Assembly: GCA_933207985.1 (NCBI GenBank)
Contig: OW240913.1
Coordinates: 331,281,519 to 331,345,518 of the forward strand
Direction: 5' to 3'
Length of the DNA: 64,000 nt
Source: Pelobates cultripes
Taxonomy: Eukaryota > Chordata > Amphibia > Anura > Pelobatidae
Program-made: the position numbers and the translations under genes
Notes under the pieces: generated by a model
Told to the model about the DNA's origin: nothing
Database searches by the model: none
What the model saw: only the letters and a program-made list of their open reading frames with translations
Shown here: piece after piece, positions 24,666 to 36,313 of the stretch
Layout: every line of letters starts with the position of its first letter
Numbering within the stretch: the stretch's first letter is position 1

Positions 24666-26300
24666 TTGAAGTATGAACTTCAGTTTTATCAGAACATCTT
24701 TGACTGGAAAAACCTTTGGAGCATGTCACAGCAATGTAAGTGTAAAACTGTTTGTAAATGGTTTGACAGATTACTGTGGGAAAGTATCTGGGAACAGCTG
24801 GCATGACAACCACTACAGCACTCTTGAGATACAGAATGGCATATCGCGGTAATTGCTGCACATGTGCAGTAAGCCCCCCAATGTTTCCCCATGGGGAAGT
24901 ATTGGATTGGCTGAAATCACATGTAAATATGATCCCAGCGTGGCACCTACAGGCAGTTATGGCGAGACCAGCGCAGTGCAGGACTAAAGGTAATTTTAAC
25001 TGATTTATTATGCTATTAAGGGGATCGTAAATATAAATAGCTAGGAGTATCTAAAACGTCAGAAATACAGGTTTAAAATCTTTGTAAAAATCTAAATGTA
25101 TCAAAACATATTTTGTGGGAATCCTAGAAGTGGGGTGACATGAAAGATAATTGTTGGAGGAAAAATAGATTGTTTAGGAGAACGTCTAAGCATTACTGTA
25201 GCTACTTTGTCCATTAACAGAGGTTTATACGGCATATAATTTACTTACCAAAAATAGCTAAATGTATTTATTTTGTAATGAAAATAGCAAAATTTATTTA
25301 TTTTTTAATGAAAATACAGTATTATACTCCATCTAGAGAAAGATGATGATAGGATGAAAGATAGAGAGAAAGAAGGGGATATTTACTACAGTGAGAATTG
25401 TCGTAAATTACAGCGAATTTCAAATTTAAGTCAATGTAGTCCTACAGGAAGCATAGCTAACTGGGACATTTCTTCTATTTCAGCTACCTTGGTCTTACAT
25501 TTATAATTTACTTAGAATTTTCAACAAATCTTACTTTTATAAATAACCCTGACAGTGTGTCAGTGTGTGTTAATGAATATATCCACTATATACTTTATCA
25601 AGAATAATATACCTTGTGTTTCTTCTGAAGTATAACTGATTATGCTTGGTGACTTACAATAAACTTTGACAGCACACAGCAATGACCTATAGTGATCACT
25701 TGTTAGTTTAGCAATTTGTGATGGGGTGATGTTGTGCGCTCTGGGTTATTTTAAGATGTTACATCATTAAGCCACAGAGTAAAAGGGAATTTATTTTTTA
25801 CTCTAAAAACATAAAACCAGATGTTTCAATAAGAAATATTTTTAAATAAAAGGAAAAGTGAGTTGGATTTACAGAGGATCTGGATAGAAGGAGACAGTTA
25901 ATAATACATTTTCCTAATTTAGAAATTTACAATTTATATTGCCAAAAATAACTGTGCACCATTCAGTTAGTCTAACCAACTAAAATGTTTTCCCTTGCTT
26001 TCCTATGGCATTATAAACTAGAGATTGCATAGTTAAACCAGGATTGATATGATTTTCTAACATCTCCAATTATAAATATAGAAAGTTCTCACCAGCACAC
26101 CACTCCCTCGTGCTTCCAAAACACGTGTTGGTGAAACCGGAAGAGCTCGGAGTTGGACACACCCACAAGGTTCCTCCTGTTGATTGTTAGCCAGCCAATC
26201 AAATCCAGGGATCAGTCTCAGATGAGTGTGAGGAACTGGCAAGATGAGTCTGAGTAGGGCTTCATCCTGGAAGGTTCCAAGTTTGCAGGATTTGCTGGTG
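24666..26300. other. Intergenic, mostly unique
   Basis: AT-rich with no gene recognised. A 'gttggacacacccacaaggt' at 26152-26173 is a diverged forerunner of the tandem repeat that follows. Confidence 0.4.
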
Positions 26301-26540
26301 CTGTTACCATTCTGTGGGTTCTAAACCAATGAGTCTGAGAACACATAGAACATGCTGCATTGCAGTTGGGCACATCCTCAAGGTTCCTGCTGTTACAATT
26401 CTGTGGGTTCTAAACCAATGAGTCTGGGAACACATAGAACATGCTGCATTGGAGTTGGGCACACCCTCAAGGTTCCTGCTGTTACAATACTGTGGGTTCT
26501 AAACCAATGAGTCTGAGAACACATAGAACATGCTGCATTG
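26301..26540. repeat. 89-bp tandem repeat, about 2.7 copies
   Basis: The phrase 'ctgtgggttctaaaccaatg' recurs at about 26312, 26401 and 26490, an exact 89-bp period. Units differ at only a few positions, so the expansion is recent. Each unit also has 'ctcaaggttcctgctgttac'. Confidence 0.9.
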
Positions 26541-26683
26541 TCTTTATATCAAACAGATGCATTATGGGGAAAAAAGGTACAACAGCAGTACCCTGGCTTG
26601 TGAGTAATTTGTGGTCCTTAAAGAATCACACCATAAGCAGCTACTGGCAAAACCAGTGGATTACAATTTTATTTTTATTTTAA

Positions 26684-27097
26684 AGGACCACTATAGGCAC
26701 CCAGACCACTTCAGCTCAATAAGGTGGTCTGAGTGCCAGGTCTCCCTAGTTTTAACCCTGCAGCTGAAAACATAGCAGTTTCAGAGAAACTGCTATGTTT
26801 ACACTGCAGGGTTAAGACAGCCACTAGAGGGCACAGACGCGATTTAGACCTCTGGCCGCGCATGTGCATTCGGCTCCACTTGGGATCGGATATCGATGAA
26901 AGAGAAGAGGTCACCAGCGCCAAAGTCTGGCGCTGGATTAAGGTAAGCAAATAAATGGTTAATTAACTTTTTTTTTCGCCACGGAAGGGGCCCTAGTTAA
27001 CCATTAAGGTAGGCAAATAAATAGTTAATTAACCATTTATTTGCCACATAAGGAAACGGTGACTAAGGCTATGTATTCTTAACGATTTAATGTTCCT
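26684..27097 (+). mobile_element. Family A MITE, 3' half rearranged
   Basis: TTAA at 26680-26683 and 27098-27101. The left half is typical (terminal hairpin 'cagaccacttcagctcaata', 'tagcagtttcagagaaactg'). The right half has a duplicated 'gcaaataaat.gttaattaac' segment (26946-26968 and 27013-27035) and a diverged terminus. Confidence 0.8.
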
Positions 27098-27350
27098 TTA
27101 AATATAAAAGAAATTTTAGCTAATTGTTTTTACACCGGATTTATTATTACACAAGGTTAGTGAGCTACTATTACACGTGTTCTATGAATACTGGGTAATT
27201 GAGTTTCAAAAAGAAAATGTAGCAGACAGAGAATGAGCTAGTTCTGTTATATTGCTGTATTTACAAAGGGTGCTTTCCAGTAGTTGCTTTTTTTTTCAAG
27301 CAAGGCTTTATGTTAATACTATAAAGCATATGGAATGTGTATGTTTTTAA

Positions 27351-27520
27351 AAGAACACTCCTAGCACCATAACTACTACAGCACTTTGTAGTGGTTATAG
27401 TGTTAGGTCTTCCTTACACCACACTATGTTAGAGCGTCAAATCATCATAGCACAATTTGACATGTAGGGCTTAGCTGATTGGCTGAGAACGATCAGCTAA
27501 TGCTCTCAGTCTATGAGCTA
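27351..27520 (+). mobile_element. Family B MITE, 5' half
   Basis: Starts after TTAA 27347-27350 with 'aagaacactcctagcacca' and the hairpin 'actactacagcactttgtag'. It runs out near 27520 without a right terminus. Confidence 0.55.
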
Positions 27521-30014
27521 GCTAGAAAATTTATTTTTAACAGTATCTTTTTTTCTTTGGGTCATGTGAAAGAACAGCTTGTAAAAACTGCAGTTCTCCT
27601 CTCTGTGGCCTTTGCAAGCCGATTTCTTTAGAAATCTGAAGTGCTTTATGTGTGTGTTTTCTTTTAACCCAATGTAGAAATAAAACAAGCACAGAAGGTA
27701 ATATATTGCCCGGTTAAAATATATGCAGTGCAAAAGTGAGAAAAACTCATCTCCATCTTTAGTATATATCAGGTTCTTTCAGCCATATGTACACCTTGGT
27801 TCAGACAGAACAGAAACAAGGAAGGCTATAGAGTGGATCTGTCACTTTATTTTTTTAAATATTGGCTTGTTCCACCTCCACCTTCCCCACTTCCTTAGTT
27901 GACTTGTTTGGTTTTCAAACTTACACTTTTTTTAAAGTTATACATAAGGAAAAGTAGGGACTGCTTGCGCAATTGCGAGGGTTAACAAAGGTCCGCTGGA
28001 GGCCTTGGGCGTACTCGTCACTTACCAAGAAAGTGCAGATAGTAGCATTCCCCACGCTGCCATGTTAGGAACACAAAAATGGCGGCGCCGTCAGAGAAGA
28101 ACCATCGGGACCAGCAAAAAGTGGGAAAAGATAAGTTACACCTGTCCTGAGGACTGAATTGGTTGTGGGGGGTCAAGGGTGGGCTATAGGAAGGCATGCA
28201 TTTTGTTGATTACAAGACCTTTTTTTTTTTACAATTATAAGATAATCAATATCATTGAGAATTTGAAAAGCAGTAAGGGATACTCCAGGCAATAAATAGT
28301 ATTTTATGTCTTACAGCTTTTTGTAAAGGAGAAATGTGTCATCTTTTTATTTTGTCTTTTTATGATACTTACTTGACATGGGTTTATGGAATGGGATGGG
28401 AACACTGAGACTGCACAAGAAAACCTTGTTTGTTTGTTTATTTATTTACTTATTTTTTTAAATATCTCTATAATTAAAGGATTACTTTACCCATCATGAC
28501 CTCTTCTGCTTTTTGAAGTGGTCATGGAGACAGGAGTCTTGATGTGCAGTGTTTCAGAACATCTAAAGTTACTTGCACTTGACCGCCTAAGGCAAATTAC
28601 CCCCCAGCACACGTGACATTGCCTGATGTCAACTCTGTGCATATTTTACATATGTCGTCAGCACTCATACTTGCAAAACATCATAGAAAGCATTTAGCCA
28701 ATGCTTTCCTACGGAGAAGGCCTAAGGAGCATGCGGTGCATTCTATTCTCCTTCATCAGCTGACATTAGTAGGAAGAGCCCAATTCCCCGCCGAGGTGCC
28801 TCGACCTGGGAATCCGTTAAGTGTTTAAATGATTATTTACCTTTTCCTGGCCAGGGGTAGGTAGTGGGAGGCAGAAGAACTCTGTACTATTAAGAATAGA
28901 GTTTTATCATAAATCGCAACATATATCTGTCTGTTGCACTACCAGGTAGCTAACTAAAAGTCTGTGCATGACTGCCCCAGACGCATAAGGGTGCTGAGGG
29001 TAAGTTTATTCTTACTTAACTCCTCTGCACTCCAAACCTAAGAAAACACTTTAATAGTGTTTATCTGGGTGAGGAATTCAGAAACTGACTTCCAATTTAA
29101 AAGCTGCTGAGAGTGAGAGAATTAAAAAAATGTAAATTAAATTAATGAATTAGAATTGCTACGTAGATAAAAATACATTTTCTTTCTGAGCGCCTGCATT
29201 AAGCTATGATATGAAAAGGTGAAGTGTATGCTGTCTAATAGTTTCACATCCTTTGCTCAAATAAAATAAGTTGGAAAATGCATCACTTGTAGATGTTTCT
29301 ATCATTTTCTCTCTCTAAACCAACAGAACACAGCTGATTTTAGGAGAGTTGACAATTCACATCCTGGATAAATCTCTCCTTTTCTTCTCCAGCATCTGAT
29401 CTGCTGACAAGCTGCATCAGGTAGTGTGTGTGTGAGCACGATGAGATAATGGCTTTCGGGAGGTGATGGTTAGTAAGAGTCAGCACTGTTTCTTTGACTG
29501 CTTCTAGAAGGGTTACATATGAGACAAACAGGTCACAAACAACGCAGGATCTATAGCCGTTCATCCTCGTACTGAAAGGCGTATAAAGATCGCCTTCCTT
29601 ATAAACAGAAACCTGCCATTATTTTGATTTACATTTTGCTTCTATTAAATCCTGCAATACATATCCCTAAACTTTTTTTGGATACAAAATATAACAAATC
29701 AAATGGTATACTTTAGCTTTCAGAAAAGCAAAATGGATTAGATATCTTACACTCTCATAAAACAAAAACATGAATCAAAATCTACAGCATGACAAGCGTG
29801 AATGGTTTTCTTAAAATCAAACGGCTCAATATTCAAATGTTACTCACTAAACTATGAATTGTGATCTTTGAATAGCAAATTTTGACAAAAACGGCTGATT
29901 TCAAAATATATTTTCCAAATCAGCTCTAGTCATTAACCTTAGTTTTGTCATTCAGATTTCATTCTGCTACAGTGCGGAGTTCAGTAAATAACACCATAAG
30001 TGTAACTTATTTAT
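27521..30014. other. Intergenic, with a degenerate MITE-like patch at 28480-28910
   Basis: The patch at 28480-28910 has the layout of families A and B ('aatgctttcctacggagaag', 'tcatcagctgacatt') but no clear termini. The segment 29290-29580 is of balanced composition and repeat-free (see findings). No gene is recognised. Confidence 0.4.
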
Positions 30015-30018
30015 TTAA

Positions 30019-30386
30019 AAGGATCCTATAGTACCAGGAAAACAAAGCCGTTTTCCTGGCACTATAGGGTTAATAGGTCCCACCCTCCTTCGTACCCCCC
30101 TCCAGCAGGGCTGAAGGGGTTAAACACCCTTCAGCCACTTACCTGAATTCGGCGTTGAGGTCCCTCTGCGCTGGGTCAGGCTCAGCCCACGCTCCTGGTG
30201 GCTGACGGCGGCAGGGGAGACCTAATGCGCATTATTCAATGCTTTGGCATGGGGAAAATCTGACGTTGGAGGTCCGTGAGGACGTCTAGCATCAGATAAT
30301 GGACCAAATGTCCGTTTGGATTCCGGAAGCCCTCTAGTGGCTGTCTACAAGACCTAAGGACTGACTTAGAGCTTCAATGTAAACAA
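30019..30386 (-). mobile_element. Family A MITE, 5' part missing
   Basis: Reads as the complement of the family: TTAA at 30015-30018, then 'cctatagtaccaggaaaac', 'cagggctgaaggggttaaac' and 'cctctagtggctgt', with the orientation opposite to the 21671 copy. The far end is lost. Confidence 0.7.
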
Positions 30387-30762
30387 TGATGCTTTGTCAT
30401 TCTTAAGGCACACAAAGCATCATGGAAGTTGCAGTTCTACAGCATGTGTGGATCTAACTTTGGGCACCCCTGGTGTAGAGAGCATGCCTTCCTACCGTCC
30501 CAATTATGGCCTGACAGTACCAATTTCAGTGTCCTGTCCTGGGTTTCCTGGTGTCCCACTTTTGGAACTGTTCCCAAAAAGCATAGTGCGAGCGCATCAT
30601 TAAACTCACTTGCGCTAAACTAAGGTAACTTGGACAAAAGCTGTAACTGAAACAGTGTTTACTGCATAGCCTGCCCTCAGTGGGCCAGCCTGTGTGATTG
30701 ACAAGCAGCCCGGCGTGCATTCACCCTTTGGAAGGCACCAGCCTGGCATCCACTCCCTTTTT

Positions 30763-31399
30763 TTTTTTTTTTTTTAATTCTTTATTTATGTTGACAAAGA
30801 GAACATGTACAACTCGAGAGCATTGCACAGTTTGTAACAGATTGACACATACATTGTAAAACAGGATACCTCCTGTCACCCAAAGCATAAGCCACCACGA
30901 TATGGAGGAATAGAGCTTCGCAGCCCTACCCCCTGCCATGTACATTTTATTTATAACAAAGCTTGCGAATATGTTATATTGTATACTGTCATGTTTATAC
31001 CTGTGGTATCCAGGTAGACAGAGTTAGAGAAAGAGAAGAGGGAGAGGTTTAAAGAGAGGGGGGGGGGGGCATCTTCCGAAGAGGTTCCTGATCGGTGGGG
31101 CCTAAAATGAAGAAAAAACCCGCCAGGTGGTTCAGCTCAAGGGACAGTCTTCCCAAGGAGACCATATTTTTTGGAACCGTTTTTGGGTGCCCCTGACTCT
31201 TGCTGTCAGATCGTCCAACAAGTGGACTTCTTTAATTCTATTGACGACTGCTGCCATCTGTGGGGTGGTTTGTTTTAGCCAGTCCGCTGCCACTGCTCTC
31301 CTAGCTGCCAGAGTTATGTTATGTATAAGTTTTTGCTCGTTTCTAGACCACCCATCTATCTTTCTGCTGAGCAGATATACCCACGGGTCTAGGGGGGGA
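30763..31399 (-). mobile_element. 5'-truncated L1/Tx1-type LINE, 3' end with poly(A)
   Basis: A poly(T) at 30758-30775 (poly(A) on the minus strand) is followed leftward-to-rightward by a 3'UTR with a G12-like run and then the reverse-strand C-terminus of ORF2 (about 31399-31130, including AARRAVAADWLKQTTPQ and a W-x-PWE ending). The 13-bp CCACTCCCTTTTT is present on both sides (30750-30762 and 31400-31412), a target-site duplication made by target-primed reverse transcription. Truncated to 637 bp; not autonomous. Confidence 0.82.
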
Positions 31400-31615
31400 C
31401 CACTCCCTTTTTATGGGGCACCAGTGACATATTTGCATCACTATCATGCCCCCTGTTACCTCGCCCACCTGCGTTAGGGCATATGGTTCCCCGGGTTTCT
31501 TACAGCTTCACCTGTTATGCTTTCTATGGATTTGGAGTGGAACTCAACTGCAGAAATAAAGTTAGGAAAACCCTTTAGGTTTTTTAGATTAATAATTAGG
31601 AAAGAAAGATTAGTT

Positions 31616-31831
31616 AAAACCCCTTCAGCAACTTACCTTTTTCCAGCGTCGGGCTCCCTCGTCGCTGGTGACCTCTCCTCCCCCGCCGATGTCAGCTGCC
31701 TCTGCTGACGTCAATGCTTTCCTATGGACACTCTGCGTGATGGAGGCATAATATGCTTCCAGCGTCGCAGATGCGCCTCTAGTGGCAGTCCGGAAGACAG
31801 CTAGAGGCTGGCTTAACCCTGCAATGTAAAC
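31616..31831 (-). mobile_element. Family A MITE internal fragment
   Basis: 'aaccccttcagcaacttacc', 'ccagcgtcgggctccctcgt', 'tgctttcctatgg' and 'cctctagtggcag' occur in family order on the minus strand. Both termini are missing. Confidence 0.6.
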
Positions 31832-32037
31832 AGGTACATAAACAGATACAAAAGCGTGTCCACAGAGTCCGTTTCAGCCATGCAACCACTCACATACTAC
31901 TCATATTGGGTGTTAGGGGTTAATTAAGTAGCTGATTACAGATTTTTTGGGAAGAATTTGAGTACTATAAAAACTTTTTACAAAATTATATTGTCCCAAT
32001 TTCAAGCTCATTTTTTTTATATTGCAGAAGAAATTAA

Positions 32038-32772
32038 CCCATTAAGGACGGAAGCAATCGTCTAAGTTCTGAACCAAAACAAAACCTAGCATTTGAGCTG
32101 TATGTCTGTTCAACCATAATTTTCCTCTTTTATATTAAAAGATCACTATAGTGTCAGGAAAACAAACTCGTTTTCCTGACACAATATAACCCTTAGGTCC
32201 CCCCCACACTCAGGGCCCCCCTCCGTTGGTGCTGAAGGGGTTAAACCCCCTTCAGTTACTTACTTTAATCCAGCTCTTTCCTATGGACGTTCTGCACGCT
32301 GAATGCGCTGAATTTACGCATCCAGCGTCGCAGAAGCGTCTCTAGCGGCTGTCAGGAAGACAGCCACTAGAGGCTGGATTAACCCTGCAATGTAAACATA
32401 GCAGTTTCTCTGAACTGAAGTGGTCTGGGTGACTATAGTGTCCCTTTAAGTGCACCCACACTTATTATACATAATTTTGTTCAGGGGAAATAGGACTTTC
32501 ATTGTAGAACTCAATTTAATATAAATAAAATCTCAAACAAAGTGTGAGAAATTAAGAAACGTTAATTTCATAACACTGTTAGCTTTTACTGCAATAAAAC
32601 ACATATTTGTATGCTATGATGTGCCACGAGTACAACAATACCCCCCATGTACAGGTTCTATGGATTTTCAGAAAGTTACAGGGTCAAATATAAAGCTTGC
32701 AAATTAAATTCTCTGGTGTTTTGCCTGTGTTGTCAGGCAGGTTTCCCAATATATAATTAATAAAATACAGTA

Positions 32773-32778
<6 letters not shown>
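32038..32778 (+). mobile_element. TTAA-type 'CCCCTTAAG' element, short form, 3' end lost
   Basis: Begins TTAACCCATTAAGGACGGAA at 32034, matching the left end of the element at 36314. It shares the internal landmarks 'aaaacctagcattt', 'ttattcaggggaaa'-like sequence, 'actgcaataaaacac', 'cccccatgtacaggtt' and 'ttgtcaggcaggt'. A family A MITE is inserted at 32139-32445. It lacks the giant hairpins of the 36.3-kb copy and fades into a (TA)n tract. Confidence 0.7.
32139..32445 (-). mobile_element. Family A MITE, 307-bp deletion derivative, nested
   Basis: TTAA at 32135-32138 and 32446-32449. Termini are AAGATCACTATAGTGTC and GACTATAGTGTCCCT. It is nested in the TTAA element beginning at 32034. Removing it restores 'tataTTAAgtgcacccac', the counterpart of 'tcatattaaatgcactcacc' in the 36.3-kb copy. 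Confidence 0.85.

Positions 32779-32832
<54 letters not shown>
32779..32832. repeat. (TA)n microsatellite
   Basis: About 27 TA units, directly followed by a palindromic Penelope-like repeat. Translations of this tract are spurious. Confidence 0.97.
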
Positions 32833-32835
<3 letters not shown>

Positions 32836-33165
32836 TATCCAGGAAAATGTAATGCACTCCAGGGTCTTTCATAATGTAAATAAAATATAACTTTTAATTC
32901 ATATTTTAAAAAAAAAAGAATATACATCAACGTTTCAGCTCACATCAGGAGCCTTCCTCAGGATGCCATTTGCCATCCTGAGGAAGGCTCCTGATGTGAG
33001 CCGAAACGTTGATGTATATTCTTTTTTTTTTATATGAATTCAAAGTTATATTTTATTTACATTATGAAAGACCCTGGAGTGCATTCCATTTTCCTGGAAA
33101 TCTACAAATTTTGCTGGATTTGCACCGGGCATCATTGTCATGTATACCTGGAGTGCAAGCATATT
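32833..33165. mobile_element. Palindromic Penelope-like repeat with hammerhead-like core
   Basis: Two inverted copies meet near 32966: 'ctccagggtctttcataatg' (32861-32880) mirrors the complement at about 33059-33078. On the plus strand the centre reads CTGAGGA (32978-32984), stem GGCTC...GAGCC, then GAAAC (33003-33007). The minus-strand copy (32961-32932) has one stem change giving a G-U pair. The right-hand part ends with 'tttgcaccgggcatc', shared with repeats at 45.5-45.8 kb. Assignment to Penelope-like retroelements is inferred from the ribozyme-like core. Confidence 0.6.
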
Positions 33166-33180
33166 GGATATATATAAATC

Positions 33181-33299
33181 CTTGACGCTGAAAATCACAG
33201 TGAGAAGCACACAAGCGCCTCTAGCGGCTGTCAATGAGACAGCCGCTAGAGGCTTTGGGGGAAGGCTTAACCCATTGATAAACATAGCAGTTTCTCTTG
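33181..33299 (-). mobile_element. Family A MITE fragment
   Basis: 'gaaaatcacagtgagaagca', 'gcgcctctagcggctgtc' and 'aacatagcagtttctct' in minus-strand family order. Both ends are missing. Confidence 0.65.
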
Positions 33300-36200
33300 T
33301 ATTTGTTATATGATGGCGGATCTATCTGACAACACAGGCAATCTGTAAATCATGCCGATCCGAGTCATGTGCTTGCAGTGTGATCATGATCACATGACTC
33401 GGATCTGCGGGATTGACTGCAGTGGGACTTCCTCGGTTGCCAGACAGTCCCCCCGATCAGATCTGGCAAAGTACGTATAATTCGGGGGGTCTTCACTTGC
33501 ACCAAGTTTAGGACGTGTCATTACGCCCTAACGTTGTTAAAGCCCATGCCGTTCAGGACTTAATGACACATCTAAACATCAGCAACATTTTAAATTGGGT
33601 GAATATCCTCTGAATTTTTTTTTTTAACTTTTTATCACAAATTGTGACCTGTAAGAAAAACATGACTCACAAAACCTGAGAGGGCTCCCCCCTCAAAAAG
33701 AAAAAAAATTAAAATGTACTTACCTTGCTTTTCCTCTTCCAAGATGGCTTCCAGAATGGATATGAATAAAACATAAACAAAAGTAAATCTGTTCAATTCT
33801 GCATTTTGGCTAGGTACATGTTACATTTTAATCCATATACCATGTAACAGATTAAATTTTCCTTAACTAAAATAATTTTAACGCATCTGTGTGTTAAAGT
33901 GTAAACTGATCTACTGCCTAAAGCAACAACATGTCCGTTAGTGTGAACATTACGGAAAAGTTGTAGAGAACCACGTTTCTCTGTATTGATAATTTCCCAA
34001 ACCTTTCCCTACAGCGCTCTTCAATAAAAATCTAAATAAATGTTTTAGATCCCGTGCAGGGACGTCTGCAAACTAATTAAGTTGAGGCTTCTCAGAGAAA
34101 CGCGTTGAAGTCCTGGTTTCATTGAGGTGGTGGAGGTGGCACAGCAGGCCAGATTTCCCTCTTTCAAAAGATCTTGAATTGATGGAAATAGAATTGTATA
34201 AACAAAAAAAAACTAAAAAAAAGGACAGGAGAAAGTGAACTAAACTAATCCTATTAAACGCAGTAGCATGTTTCTCTGAGGCACAGGGAAAGATTAAGCA
34301 CAGGAAAGGGGATAAGTGCTGCTTCACTTTCACTAAACTAATGTGACAACTTGTCACTGGGGATCTTTACAGCTTGTTAGCAGATGACTAGCTGATGTAG
34401 GGACGTATTTACTACCACTTCCTCTCTGCATTACTTTCTATCACTCTCTTCCAGTCCTAATCCTTAATGTCTCCTTCAAGTGTTAGCACAATCTGTTTCT
34501 GCTGTGCGTGTTCTGTTGATGTTGTTGAATTGCAACGTTTTATGTCTGTGTGTGTCATTTGGAAACACGTGCCTCTGAGGCTCTCTCTCTTTTTTTTTTT
34601 ATTTACAGATTCTCACCCTTTAAAAAAAAAACAAAAAAAAAACTAACAAACAGGAGTGGTTTTCAATAGAAATTTAAATTGTGTTAACCAGATGCCTCCT
34701 TGAAAAGATGGAGATTTTTATAAAAACCCTAACTCAGGGTTGTGTTGAAATCAATGCTTCTGAAGGTCTGGGAGTATTTGGATAAGTGTATGTATGACTC
34801 TATTAAGCTACGCGTGTATGGGTCTATAAAACTAATATTTTTATTTTTCCGTTTTATTTTTATCATATTTTATTTTTACAGCAGTGTTTGTGAACCTATT
34901 AAAATAAATCACCAGTAGAATCATATACGTATTTCTTGTTTATTGATCTATCTTATTTATGAAAAATGTTGCTATAATATAGATTTATATTAGTCTTTTA
35001 ACTCAAGGATAATTTTGCTTATTCCTTATTCCTGAGCCATTTATAATAATAATTTTTTTTTTAAATCTACTTTATTACCAAAGATATATATATATTTTTT
35101 CAAAGAAGCGTGTAGACGAAAGAGATCCTTCCTTGTTCCTCTGATTTCAATACTGAGTTGAGTGATCGCCGTTGAAGGAAGTGAGGACTTTATTGTCAGG
35201 GTTTTTCTTTTCCCAAGCAGGTGTCCAGCTTTAGTTTAAAACGTGCTTTGCATCCAGCAACGTCGCTCCTCCCCACAAACCCCCCTTCTCCCCCCCAAGG
35301 CTTGACGGCTGAGTTAATGGAAAAAACAGTGCACAAACATTAAAGGAAGATTGTTTAGAAAAGGAAAGCGCTGGTGAGGTGTAGAGGAAGTCTGTTCATT
35401 AACACAGGACACCTCTTATCTCAGTCTATTCCAGATGGATCACCCTTCAGTGATTCAGATTTTAAGCCAATGGGGGTTAAACTGTGTCACCACCTTGATG
35501 TTCATTTACAGTTATAAAAGGGCAATTTACATATTAGTTGTATATTTACTGTACTTTTATAATGTGTCAAAGCATATGTGTTTATATTAAATAATTCAAT
35601 TTTTTTTAATATTTATCAACATTTTAATATATAATTAAAAAATACACACATACATTTATGTATAACTACATAAAATGGATAAATGATTGCCTTTTTTTTT
35701 TTTTTACAGAGTAATATAAAGAAGCTGGTTTAAAATAAAACAAAGTAATAACAATCAATAGAATGTAATTATTTTTTTTATACTATCTTGTTATTTTTTT
35801 AAAACAAAATTTAAACAATCAGAAATCCATGTATGTAGTTGAGTGCATAAAACAGATCACAATGCAATTGTAAAAGAAGATATATGGCAAAATTAAATTA
35901 TGAAGATACATATCAAATACAAAGTGTTCGAACGAGTTGGAACATCATGGTAGATATAATTAGGAAGATTGATAAAAAAAAGTATTAGAGGATTCCAGGG
36001 TTTCTGTAATCTTACGAAGAATGATGTGAAGGTTTTCTTATTTTTATATTGTCTAAAATGTAAGTTATGTAACTTATGATACTATAAAGAATTGAAAAAA
36101 ATTGCCAAGAATTGTGGAGAAAAAGAATGCTCCGTTTACTTCAACCATGTTTTGAAGCCGTTTCATTATATTAATTTTCATTAAGATATTTTAATAGCAA

Positions 36201-36309
36201 CAGGATTAAGCACATTCCAATGTAATATAAAAACATTTATTAAAAAGAAGTGAGGTGTTTAAATCAATTATAAAATATCAGTTGTGTTGCCTTTCCCCAT
36301 TAATGCATG
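33300..36309. other. Intergenic, includes two repeat-poor high-complexity patches
   Basis: No gene recognised. A short palindrome 'gatccgagtcatgtg'/'cacatgactcggatc' lies at 33357-33405. The stretches 34075-34580 and 35095-35470 have balanced composition and no repeats, unlike their AT-rich flanks, and are discussed as candidate enhancers. Confidence 0.45.
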
Positions 36310-36313
36310 TTAA

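Noticed and set aside
33357..33405. Short palindrome 'gatccgagtcatgtg' with its complement
   Set aside because: Considered as an operator-like or miRNA hairpin. It is a single occurrence in a repeat-rich area with no supporting context, so it is only mentioned.
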